The notes under the pieces are model-generated. The model saw nothing but the letters and a program-made list of their open reading frames with translations, did not search any database and had not been told where the DNA came from. Made by a program: the position numbers and the translations under genes. Of a DNA stretch of 64,000 nucleotides, positions 47,309-59,640 are shown in pieces (positions within the stretch are counted from its first letter, which is position 1; each line of letters starts with the position of its first letter). This DNA is from Homarus americanus (taxonomy: Eukaryota > Arthropoda > Malacostraca > Decapoda > Nephropidae), in contig NW_024735503.1 in NCBI RefSeq assembly GCF_018991925.1, positions 2,414,907 through 2,478,906 of the forward strand, written 5' to 3'.

Positions 47309-47597
47309 GACGGTAGTCTACGGTCGTGTACTGATTAGCACAAGGAACTGTATATAACATTACTGAACCCGGTTGTTATTTTTTTTTATTGAGGATTGAT
47401 CAATACCTGTGACCAAACTGGATATATTAAAGGGTTATTATCATATTTCCCTAAGTGAGAGCTAAAGAAATGTCACCCCTCGTGACCCCTAATGAGCAAT
47501 ATCAATATAATGTTACACCATTTGGTATGAAAAATACCCCTGCCAACTGTCAGCGCCTCGTGAACTGGAAGGAATTTATGCATATTTGGATGTTTCT
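47309..47597 (+). pseudogene. Ty3/gypsy reverse transcriptase remnant
   Basis: Plus-strand frames spell consecutive blocks of a gypsy-type polymerase: DGSLRSCTD-stop-HKEL (family DGSLRFCIDYRKLN), an IED stretch, VTKLDILKGYYHISLSE (the first catalytic aspartate in LDILKGY is intact), a frame change, AKEMSPLVTPNEQYQYNV, TPFGMKNTPANCQRLVN, a second frame change, and LEGIYAYLDVS. The last is the catalytic Y-L-D-D box with the second aspartate replaced by valine. Three frame changes and two stops are present. RNase H, integrase and LTRs are missing on both sides. This is a dead internal scrap of about 95 codons. It may or may not belong to the family of the solo LTR at 19.1 kb. Confidence 0.85.
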
Positions 47598-50395
<2,798 letters not shown>

Positions 50396-50770
50396 CAGGG
50401 GCGGATCCAGGAATATGGGAGGGTCCAAGAAGTTTTGGGTGGGGGTGTAGTGGATTTCTCCCCTACAAGCGCTGTTTGTCGCTGTCGGCTCTACAGAGTC
50501 ATATGAAAGGCACTGAACTCAGGGCAAATCCAGCGGGGGGACCCCCCTTTTCATAAGAACACTCCAATACTTTTCCTTATTGCAGTATTGTACTCAGGCA
50601 TTTTTGTATAGTAAAATATAATTATTATTGACCTCAGAATATCCCCGAATATATAGTGCACATGGCTTCAAATGGCCTCAAAATGCCCATGATATTGGAC
50701 AGATTTAAAAAAAAAAATTCTGGATGGGCTCGTTTTGCTCGCCAGGTTCCCCTGTGGGGTATGGGTTATT
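50396..50770 (+). mobile_element. DNA-transposon-like terminal region
   Basis: CAGGGGCGGATCCAGGAA at 50396 and a related CAGGGCAAATCCAGCGGGGGG at 50520 recall hAT-type transposon ends. The second contains a perfect GGGGGG-A-CCCCCC hairpin (50535-50547). The AT-rich text beyond it, with CTCAAAATGCCCATGAT and TGGGCTCGTTTTGCTCGCC, also recalls subterminal parts of such elements (from memory). No transposase, partner end or target duplication was found. Confidence 0.35.
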
Positions 50771-51938
50771 TGTGTTCACACTCAGGATGGAATGGAGAAA
50801 GGAAACTCACAATGTGCTCTCTGTACACATGTATTGGATGTACAATGCAGCTTGGTGCTGGGAAGGCAGCATGGTTACAAGCGTGATGTAGAGAGAGCTG
50901 GTTGGTGAGGGTGCTCAGAGGAGGACCAGCTTGTGGGTCGCCATGCTCGCCGGCGGGAGCGAGGACCGCTAGGCGGGAGGAGGAGGTGTTGCTGGCTGCG
51001 GCTGTAGGTAGAAAGAGAGATATCACCACGAGGTCAGGTTCTTAAATAGCGGGGGGGTAGGCGTGGCTTAGTGGTTGACCCCCGCTCCATGGGCGGCGCT
51101 GGTTGACCTAGACCCATTCACACGAAAGACAGGTTAAGGGCACGACAACGATTTCAACTTAAGGCTTCGCAATATAAGAACAAACTGGATAATCTAAACA
51201 TAGCCACAACAGAACAAAAATAATTATAGAACATTCATATAATCACCCACGATGAACAAGAACTTCCAGAGTATCAGGTGTCAACATTACATTCTGTACA
51301 CCTCCATATACCGTGTACCAAGTTAACCATGAAATCACACCGGGTTGAGTCACTGAGCCAGACGTTGCTCAGGGCGAGGGGTTAAGAAGCCAACGGAGGA
51401 AATGTGAGGCCATTAAGATCTTCCCGATCTTCTGTAAGGTTTACGACAGAGATGGGATCTTTGATTTTATGTGGGCGTATTTTATCATTGAGCAAATACA
51501 AGTCAGGGGGTGACTGTGAGTGAAGAGAAGTGGGTCGTCGGATGGATGATCAGTCAAAGAGTTATTGAAATGTGTAATGGTGATTTATTGTAGAAACTGA
51601 GAGAGCGAGACAAAGGAGGGAAGTACTGACAAAGGGGCGAACAGGAGCACACAAAGACTGATAGAATGTGTGAGAAAGAGAAGGGGAAGGAAAGAGACTA
51701 AAAGGAAATAGAACAGCGAGAAGAAAAAAGAAATGAGAGAGAAAGGATAGAAAGGAAAATAGGCAGACAAACAGATATATAACGATAAGAAAAGAAAAGG
51801 AAAGGAAAGGAAAAAGCAAAAGGAGAGAGAAAAGGCAAAGAAACTGAGAAAGGAAAGAACATTTTAGATAAAGGAAAAGAAATAGAGAAAGAAAAAGAAA
51901 CAGGTGCATTATGCATGTATATTGATGTATTCCTTAAT
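50771..51938. other. GC-richer patch, then purine-rich intergenic
   Basis: 50900-51130 is GC-rich with several CpG and a TTCTTAAATAGCGGGGGGG word. It could be a promoter or LTR piece, but no end signals are seen. 51590-51905 is GA-rich. Confidence 0.4.
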
Positions 51939-53435
51939 GGTGTGGGAACACTGTGTGGTGTGGGAACACTGTTTGGTGTGGGAACACTGTGGTGTAGGAA
52001 CACTGTGGTGTGGGAACACTGTGTGGTGTAGGAACACTGTGTGGTGTGGGAACACTGTTTGGTGTGGGAACACTGTGGTGTAGGAACACTGTGGTGTGGG
52101 AACACTGTGTGGTGTGGGAACACTGTGTGGTGTAGGAACACTGTGTGGTATGGGAACACTGAGGTGTGGGAACACTGTGTGGTGTAGGAACACTGAGGTG
52201 TGGGAACACTGTGGTGTAGGAACACTGTGGTGTGGGAACACTGTGGTGTGGGAACACTGTGGTGTAGGAACATTGTGTGGTGTGTGTGGTTGTGTGGTGT
52301 GGAACACTGTGTGGTGTGGGAACACTGTGGTGGTGTGGGGAACACTGTGGTGTGGAACACTGTGTGGGGAACACTGTGTGGTGTGGGGGAACACTGTGTG
52401 GTGTGGGTGGGAACACTGTGGTGTGGGAACACTGTGGTGTGGGAACACTGTATTGTGACTGTGTGGTGTGGGAACACTGTGTGGTGTGGGGAACACTGTG
52501 TGGGTGTAGGAACACTGTGTGTGTGGGAACACTGTGGTGTGGGAACACTGTGTGGTGTGTGTGTGAACACTGTGTGGTGTGGGAACACTGTGTGGTGTGT
52601 GGAACACTGTGTGGTGTGGGAACACTGTGTGGTGTGTGGGAACACTGTGTGGTGTGGGAACACTGTGTGGTGTGGGAACACTGTGTGGTGTGGGAACACT
52701 GTGGTGTGGGAACACTGTGGTGTGGGAACACTGTGTGGTGTGGGAACACTGTGTGGTGTGGGAACACTGTGGTGTGGGAACACTGTGGTGTGGGAACACT
52801 GTGTGTGTGTGGGGAACACTGTGTGTGTGTGTGGGAACACTGTGTGGTGTGGGAACACTGTGTGGTGTGGGAACACTGTGTGGTGTGGGAACACTGTGTG
52901 GTGTGGAACACTGTGGTGTGGGAACTGTGTGGTGTGGAACTGTGGTGTGGGAAGGAACACTGTGTGTGTGTGGGAACACTGTGGGTGTGGGAACACTGTG
53001 TGGTGTGGGAACACTGTGGTGTGGGAACACTGTGGTGTGGGGAACACTGTGGTGTGGGAACACTGTGGTGTGGGAACATTGTGTGGTGTGGAAACATCAA
53101 TGGTGAGGGAACACTGTGTGGTGTGGGAACACTGTGGTGTGGGAACACTGTGTGGTGTGGGAACACTGTGTGGTGTGGGAACACTGTGGTGTGGGAACAC
53201 TGTGAGTGTGTGGTGTGGGAACACTGTGTGGTGGAACACTGTGTGTGTGTGAAAACATTGTGTGGTGTGAAACATCAATGGTGAGGGAACACTGTGTGGT
53301 GTGTGTGGTGTGGGAACACTGTGGTGTGGTGTGTGGTGTGGGAACACTGTGGTGTAGGAACATTGTGTGGTGTGGAAACATCAATGGTGAGGGAACACTG
53401 TGTGGTGTGGGAATACTGTGTGGTATTGGAACACT
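51939..53435. repeat. 1.5 kb minisatellite of 16-18 bp units (GTGTGGTGTGGGAACACT)
   Basis: More than eighty units alternate between an 18 base form (TGTGTGGTGTGGGAACAC) and a 16 base form lacking one TG step, with rarer shortened forms. Near the right end a distinct block, GAAACATCAATGGTGAGGGA, appears three times (about 53091, 53269 and 53375), marking higher-order units of unequal length. Reading frames up to about 550 codons run through it on the minus strand and 350 on the plus; these are artefacts of stop-free units. Confidence 0.97.
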
Positions 53436-54118
53436 TCCAACACATAGTCCGTTGTGCGAGAGTTATACAGTAGAGGCATACAACACACACACCATACACC
53501 TGGTCTGGATGTGGTAATAGGAGACCAGCACACACATGACACAACAGGGTGTGGTGACAGGAGACAAGGTGGTGTGCGGGTCTGTCCAGAATATAAACAC
53601 AGTTAGGGTAGAGGAGACTCATTGTACCATGATAGTTCACATCATGTTCATATGCTGGCTGGTAGACGGGTAACACCACCATTACCTCAGTGGGCGAGAC
53701 GCAGAATCTTTGTTTAGCCGAGATTTCAACACACTTGGTCCAGCAGTGCACAAGTTTTCGTATATCATCAGAATAGTCAGTATTTTTGGTTGTGCACGAA
53801 GCTGACAAATCGACGGCCTGTCAAATTTTTCCCTGAGGCCCCAACTAGTTATACTCGGTCGGGTCAAGGTTAAAGCTACATAACTTGACCAGCTAATGGT
53901 TGTGTTCTGAACTTCTTGAAAGGAGAAGACATCGCCTGTCTCCATTAAATGAGCTGTTGTTTGCTATCAGGCTCGACACGGTGTTTTTTTTCAAGGTTTC
54001 GAATTGAAGTAACGTTACCCTCATGTCAATAGAGAAAAGTGTGTGTGTACAGCATGTTAAGCCGCGGTTATACTAGGAGAGGATATGGACGGCAATAAAC
54101 TTCACCACATTCAATAAC
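53436..54118. other. Intergenic, nothing recognised
   Basis: Unique sequence with AC-rich words near 53480. Confidence 0.5.
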
Positions 54119-54190
54119 GTCGGGTACTCATTCACAGCTGGGTCGACTAGGATGCTCGTTCACAATCCAATGACCATTTAGCCAGGAGGC
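54119..54190 (-). mobile_element. tRNA-derived SINE fragment
   Basis: On the minus strand TGGCTAAATGG (54184-54174) fits the polymerase III A box with one mismatch, and AGTCGACCCAGC about 30 bases downstream is a degenerate B box. It is followed by CCCAGCTGTGAATGAGTACC, the shared core seen at 33.4 and 59.5 kb. Confidence 0.55.
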
Positions 54191-54484
54191 GAGTACTACT
54201 ATATCCACTCAACGTCCGTATCCATTTATATTACTTAGATGAATTAAGAAAACATGTCTTGTGAATTAAAGGCATATACAGGTATTTAGTGTATATGACA
54301 GTGAATTTCCAAACAAATATGAAATAAATTTTTACTTAAGCTATACTAAATTGTAGCGCGAAAATTATAAGAGAAAAATTATGTCGAAAAGTAAACTGAA
54401 AATATGCAGACTTTCATGTCATTAAAAACAGCTTTAAAACCACAAGCAAATGAAGACAGAGAACTCACTCTAGTCCTGAGGCGT
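54191..54484. other. Intergenic
   Basis: AT-rich; nothing recognised. Confidence 0.5.
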
Positions 54485-54730
54485 ATGTGTCCCCCCAACC
54501 CCCTTCTTGTCGCTCCTCCCCTCCTCCCCGCCCCCTTCCTCCCCCTCCTCCCCGCCCCTTCCTCCCTCCCCTCCCCCCCCTCCTCCCCTCCCCCTCCCTC
54601 CCACTCCCCTCCCTCCCTCACTCCTCCACCCCCCTTCCTCCCCGCCCCCTTCCTCCCTCCTACCCACCCCCCTTCCTCCCCCTCCTCCCCCCCTCCCTCC
54701 CTTTCTACCCCCTCCCCCCGTCTCCCTCCG
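54485..54730. repeat. C-rich polypyrimidine tract
   Basis: About 245 bases of CCCCTCCTCCC/CTTCCTCC text with very few purines. The minus strand is a dense G-run tract (quadruplex) and the duplex could form triplex DNA. Pro/Ser and Gly/Glu/Arg frames through it are artefacts. Confidence 0.93.
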
Positions 54731-57135
54731 GATATTTGGTGGTTTTTATGAGTATAACGACTTCGTTTTGCCGAGACAAAATTACTGCACTTTAGGCAGA
54801 TGTAAGAAAAATGATAGAATCAGTGAGGAAGAAAGGAGAGTTGATGAATGTTAGATGATGATAACAGAACAAGTATATAAGATGTTTTTTTTTGCCTATG
54901 AGTTTACTCGAATAAATGGAATAAAAGAATATTATGATTGCCACTCAACAGGTCAGTTATATAGAAGACTTGGCTGGTGGGTTATTGTAGATGTATCAGT
55001 TAAGCAATCAAGTCATATAAAGACACCGAAGAATATTTAAGACGGTTTTTCATCACTGTATTTCACGTGAGCATAAATCATCAGGTGCTGTATAGTCGTG
55101 ATGAATTTTGTCAGTCAATCAGTCAGTCTCATCTGAAGGGTTCCAGGTTGTCAGTATCATTATTTAAAAGGTAGTTTTTGTCCGTCTTTATCAACACCCA
55201 ACACATCAGTCATGCTGTCAACCGTTGTTACGTTCATAAGAGACTCGTCAGTCATCGGCTGTCGTTCACCAACCACTAATGCCATTACCCAGGGTAGACC
55301 GGAGGAGGGTATGACTCACACCTGCTTGAGAGAAAATTCATATTCCTGGCACATTCCCCGCACAGTCCCAACAAACGTGGTTCTGTTCCATTGCCTGTGC
55401 ATATTTACGTGAGAAGGATATTGCCATCGGAGTCAGAAGGCCAGTTAATAATACTGAAGAAGGTAAATTGTCCAACTTAACGAGATTCACTCCGTAAAGC
55501 AGAAGTTATGTCATCATATTCAAGATATTAATATCCAGGTAGGAAGCTGATGAAGTGACGATGAGTGAGTCATGAGTCAAGTAACAAACTTTATTGCAAA
55601 GGCAAACATTGAAACTTTGGTACAAAAATGAGGACACAATAGTTTAGATCATTTGTACTTACGTTGGTGTGGTGAGCTCACCTCCTGTTCCTAGGACCGC
55701 TTGTCCTCGCCTAGGGACCAATTTGTAAATGGTTTCCTGACTTTAGCTGAGGAAGTGTAGGCGGCCGATTGTAGTGACCACCACATTGTATTACCGAGAA
55801 TGTGTAACAGTATTCAGTGGGCTGTATCCTCATCGCCCCTAAATGACTACCATGCATTTGGATCCCACTTTTGACAGTCCACCTGATGATTAATCCAGAC
55901 GAGCCAAACACTGCTTTATAGCACCCATTGTACTGTAATGTGGTTCTTTTGGGTGTTATCTTAGACAAGAGAAAATCCAGGAATATAATTCTTCGTTGCG
56001 CTCCACTACCTATAAATGGAAGGTTTGTTACAAATTCAGTTTCCCTCTTTCAGAGTTGGTCTGCAAGTTTTGAAGGGTCTAATTTAGCTACAGGAAGTGC
56101 TCGTAATGTACTGCAGCTAAAGAAATAAATATTTTGTAAACCAGATCACAGGTTCCTGTACCCTGTGAATTTTTCTTTATATCTCTTCTTTACACGTCTA
56201 GGAAAACAATAAAACAATTTATTGAATTTTTCCCGACTCTATATGCAGGTAATTCTTGAAAATAACATGTGATATAAATGTGGGTCGAGAGCTTGATTCC
56301 ATTATCAAAGTGACAGTCTTCATTACTCGGCAGGTAAATATTCATTACATGACTGAGAAATATTTTCCCAGAATCTGGCTCGCGGTCTCATGCTCGGTTA
56401 AATGACAAGTAATATTAATTCCTACGAGTTTAGCTTACGAGTATATATTGGATAGAGGTTCACTGTTTCTTTGAGGTCGCTGCAAATGTTGTTGTTTCAG
56501 ATGATCAATATTGATAAAATTTCGAGAAAAAAATTTCCTTCTATCATTTGTACTTTTGTTGACTCGTGTGGTTTTATCTGTTCAGCGGATATTAATTATA
56601 ACTTGTAATAGGAAATTTTTGGGTTTATGTCAGGGAATAGAAAAATCGAACTTCGTAAAGTTAGTTTAGGCTGTGTGTAAGACGGGTATTGCCTTCGTTA
56701 CAACACAACCATTCGTAATGAAGGTGTAATCAGACCTCGCCTATCTCACCCACCCCGGGGCGTACTCCTTGAGGGGTGAGGGAATCTTTAACTTTACAAA
56801 AATCATTATGATATGCACAAAATACAACAATATGAAAGCACACATCATCTTCATGTATACAGAATATTCTAGACTTTCCACATAGACTCCGCATCAGTTG
56901 GTTTACCTTACTCACCAGCACCATGACGGAGAACTGAATGAGTTTGACGCTTTTCGGTGGTCTTGACGTTCAATGTCTGTCACTTGCTTAATTCTCAACC
57001 CAAAAAATCACAGGTAAATTATCCTTAGGTTGTGTCTTCCATCGCCCCATAATTTCTAGTATGTAAGATCTTTTGAGGCGGTGGTGATGAACGAGTGTAT
57101 TTTATAGGTCTAGAGCCATCGCCGTCCTTGTACCC
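54731..57135. other. Intergenic, nothing recognised
   Basis: Unique sequence. An 85-codon minus frame (55968-55711) and a 66-codon plus frame (55928-56128) lack motifs. CCTAGGACCGCTTGTCCTCGCCTAGG at about 55691 contains a small CCTAGG inverted repeat. Confidence 0.45.
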
Positions 57136-57206
57136 CCTAACCTTACCTTGCCTTGCCTTGCCTAGCCTAACACTTGCCTTGCCCTGCCATACCTTGCCTT
57201 ACCTTA
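57136..57206 (-). repeat. Decayed pentamer tract (CCTTG/CCTAA-like)
   Basis: CCTAACC, TTACCTTGCCTTGCCTTGCC, TAGCCTAACACTTGCC and CTTACCTTACG. The pentamer periodicity and CCTAA words suggest decay of a CCTAA (reverse TTAGG) tract, here on the opposite strand from the blocks at 2.55 and 43.9 kb. Confidence 0.55.
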
Positions 57207-57258
57207 CGGGGTGAGGTTGTTGATTATGTGTTGAAGTCCGCGCGCTATAAGAACTAAT

Positions 57259-57261
<3 letters not shown>

Positions 57262-57324
<63 letters not shown>
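57262..57324. repeat. (TA)n microsatellite
   Basis: Pure TA of about 63 bases immediately left of the perfect inverted repeat. Confidence 0.97.
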
Positions 57325-57325
<1 letters not shown>

Positions 57326-57341
57326 TGTATATAAATTCCTA

Positions 57342-57463
57342 CAAAACTCTACGGTCATAGCTACCCACGTTTCATTTACTCCGCTTACAGACTTGCACCA
57401 TACACCATGCATGTCTGTAAGCGGAGTAAATGAAACGTGGGTAGCTATGACCGTAGAGTTTTG
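57342..57463. repeat. Perfect 51 bp inverted repeat with 20 base loop
   Basis: Left arm 57342-57392 (starts CAAAACTCTACGGTCATAGC) and right arm 57413-57463 are exact reverse complements over all 51 bases. After one mismatch, four more bases pair inside the loop (TGCA). The arms show no decay although neighbouring elements are heavily decayed. No target duplication is visible, and no coding content. Confidence 0.97.
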
Positions 57464-57502
57464 CATGCGACCTGACTGCCCCCTGTTTCATTCGCTCGTG
57501 TA

Positions 57503-57505
57503 TTA

Positions 57506-57573
<68 letters not shown>

Positions 57574-57580
57574 GTTATTA

Positions 57581-57631
<51 letters not shown>
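57503..57631. repeat. (ATT)n microsatellite with GTT interruptions
   Basis: About 129 bases of TTA/ATT repeats with a few GTT units. The tyrosine-rich frame through it is an artefact. Confidence 0.97.
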
Positions 57632-57632
<1 letters not shown>

Positions 57633-57635
57633 TAC

Positions 57636-57707
57636 ATTTTCGCCCCCCAGGCCCCGACGTGGGTCAGTGACCTGTGCCCGGGTGGGCTAATCCCCGTAAA
57701 AAAAAAA
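57636..57707 (+). mobile_element. Retroposon 3' end with poly(A)
   Basis: CCCGACGTGGGTCAGTGACC, GTGGGCTAATCCCCGT, then ten A. The terminus matches 33.56-33.61 kb. Its tail abuts the broken GIY-YIG end of the Penelope-like remnant, and its left side is cut by the (ATT)n tract. Confidence 0.6.
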
Positions 57708-58632
57708 TAACACATCAGATGTTTCCCCGTCTGGTTTAAGTAGAACATTACAGTCCTTACAAGGGGCCGTGTAGATGCAGCCACCAGTATTGTTAGGGGA
57801 GTTCTTAATTAGCATTTGTGTTAGAGTGCATGAGCTACTAAACGTTTCATTTATGTTCCAGGTTTTCAGTTGTAGACGAGATTGAGATTTTTTTTAATGG
57901 TAATAATAAAAGATTGTTATTGTCAAGGGGAGACTTACGATCAGTTCTATAAAATGATTTCTTAGCGATGTTAAGGCATTTGTCTTTAAAAGATCTAGGG
58001 TATTTTAAGTTCAATCCAATATTATAGATATATTTATATTCCTTATCAATGAATTCCGGAGTGCATATTGGTAGAGCACGTTTGACTGTTTGACTTTACT
58101 GTGGTGGGCAGAATGATAATGAATATATGAACTCACATTAGTAGGTTTCCTATAAATACTGAACTCTGTGGATCAGACAGTATAGGAATGGTAATTTACA
58201 GTCACTTTCTAGCTCCACGGTGAATTTGATCGAGGAGGCTAAGTTGTTAAGTAGTGGTAGAAAGTGTTTTAAGTCCTTACTACATGGCCAAAGACTTATT
58301 ACATCAACTATATATCTAAAACGATATGCTGAAGGCGGTTAAAAATAACAGTAGTTTCTTCTAAAAAAAATTCTTTATATAAGTTGCTCTACACTAGTGA
58401 AAGCGGATTACCCATCGCCATACCAAATTTTTTAGCATAGTATTCTTCAATGAATTAAAATTTACAATCCTTACTACACAGTTTGATAAGTTCAATGAAA
58501 ACAGTTGTTGAGACAGGCAGTGGAATATTCTCCAGGGAGTCTGTGAGTAACTCAAGCAAATCATCAACTGGAACCTTTGTAATGATGTGAATTACACGAA
58601 AGCGCTTGGGAACTTCGTGTTTTCTTGTTTCC
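57708..58632 (-). pseudogene. Penelope-like element remnant (RT to GIY-YIG)
   Basis: Read on the minus strand from 58632: a 49-base non-coding segment (58632-58584) also found at 6663-6711, then VPVDDLLELLTDSLENIPLP, VSTTVFIELIKLCSKDCKF, stop, EEYYAKKFGMAMGNPLSLV, stop, SNLYKEFF, a frame change, RYIVDVISLWPCSKDLKHF, LPLLNNLASSIKFTVELESD, frame change, VYRKPTNVSSYIHYHSAHHS, frame change, ICTPEFIDKEYKYIYNIGLN, KDKCLNIAKKSFYRTD, then TLTQMLIKNSPNNTGGCIYT, APCKDCNVL. These are the ordered hallmarks of Penelope-like reverse transcriptases (GMAMG.PLS box, YVDD box, YRKPTN.SSYIH.HS.H) followed by the start of the GIY-YIG endonuclease (GG.Y..PC.DC). The YVDD box reads I-V-D-V, so one catalytic aspartate is lost. 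The endonuclease is cut after its first motif by the poly(A) retroposon. The N-terminal third of the reverse transcriptase is missing. It is dead. Confidence 0.88.
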
Positions 58633-59014
58633 CATTAATTTCTCGTTATCAATAATAATAAAATATAGTGCGGGAGGTGGTTACCCATGTCTTAGAGGGG
58701 ATGACAGTCAATGTTATACAGTATATACCTAGCCGGTGTGAAGCTGTATGTGTGTTTCCCCACACACTAAACTGGATTTTGCTCACAAAGGTAATCTGTA
58801 AAACCATTTACATTTTATAGCCCACTCTTATTCCGCATCTCGTCTTCAATGGTTATGTACCTTGACTATTTTTATGTAAATGTCAAGCAATGGAATGGGA
58901 GAAACTCTGCTTAAAACTGATTTCATTTATTTTCATGTTTTAACAGAGAGGTTTTTGCACCCAGAGGAAATATCACCTTGATTTTTCTTTGATCTTCTTT
59001 TTATCAAGAAAAAG
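58633..59014. other. Intergenic, nothing recognised
   Basis: Unique sequence next to the terminal segment of the Penelope-like remnant, with an AATAATAATAAAATATA patch at about 58650. Confidence 0.5.
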
Positions 59015-59140
59015 GTGAAGTTGCCTAAGGTATGCAGCACTCACCCCCTGCCCTGAGTGTTGCTGGTTCACACCCCAGTCCACCCACCACTGAATATGTT
59101 AACAGTTGGGGGTAGTGCCTTCCATGCTGCAATAATCGAC
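59015..59140 (+). mobile_element. tRNA-derived SINE head
   Basis: TTGCCTAAGG at about 59021 resembles an A box, and GGTTCACACCCC at about 59069 resembles a B box, 40-45 bases downstream as in tRNA-derived promoters. The text continues AGTCCACCCACCACTGAATA and GTTAACAGTTGGGGGTAGTG, which from memory recurs after the tRNA part of crustacean SINEs. Confidence 0.5.
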
Positions 59141-59429
59141 AAGTCATTCTCGCGGCAATAAACCCATCGAGTCCTACAATTTTCCTTTGAGTGTGAAGTA
59201 CTTTTTCGGGGAGGGAATATCAAGGTTACAATGCTCTTAATACATGTCGAAGTAATTACCGGGAACATGCTTACCGGGTAGTGCTTATTTATGGAGCAGT
59301 CTTCTCTAAGCAACAAGTTCATATTGACCATGCATTTATATACGTTTTCATATAACAGCAAACAACTCGAGCTTTACCATCCTGTTGTACTTACTATGGC
59401 AGAAGCCTAACCTTAAACATAATTGTAGT

Positions 59430-59640
59430 GTATAGATCGTAACTCGTGCTGAATGGATACAGAGCACCTAAGGCCAGTCGAATGTTAGTTTGATACCTGG
59501 GCACCCTTCCCCCCACCAGTCTACCCAGCTGTGAAAGAGGCAGTCGAGGGCAGTTTTGGCCACACTACCATCATGGTTCTCAAAAACAAAGTGTGCTGTA
59601 TCCGCACTGTCCATAACTGGCCAGTGATACCAACTCTCAG
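59430..59640 (+). mobile_element. SINE body fragment
   Basis: CTGAATGGATACAGAGCACC, TAAGGCCAGTCGAATGTTAG, ACCTGGGCACCCTTCCCCCC, CTACCCAGCTGTGAA, GCAGTCGAGGGCAGTTTTGG and CCACACTACC in this order. The CCCAGCTGTGAA core and the GCAGTCGAG block are shared with the fragment at 33.3-33.4 kb (minus), and the core with 54.1 kb (minus). Confidence 0.55.

Noticed and set aside
51698..53384. Reading frames of about 550, 416, 384 and 350 codons on both strands
   Set aside because: They run through the 16-18 bp minisatellite, whose units contain no stop in most phases. The peptides are His/Thr/Pro/Val or Cys/Val/Trp repeats with no domain.
54379..54854. Pro/Ser-rich and Gly/Glu/Arg-rich frames
   Set aside because: Translation of the C-rich polypyrimidine tract.
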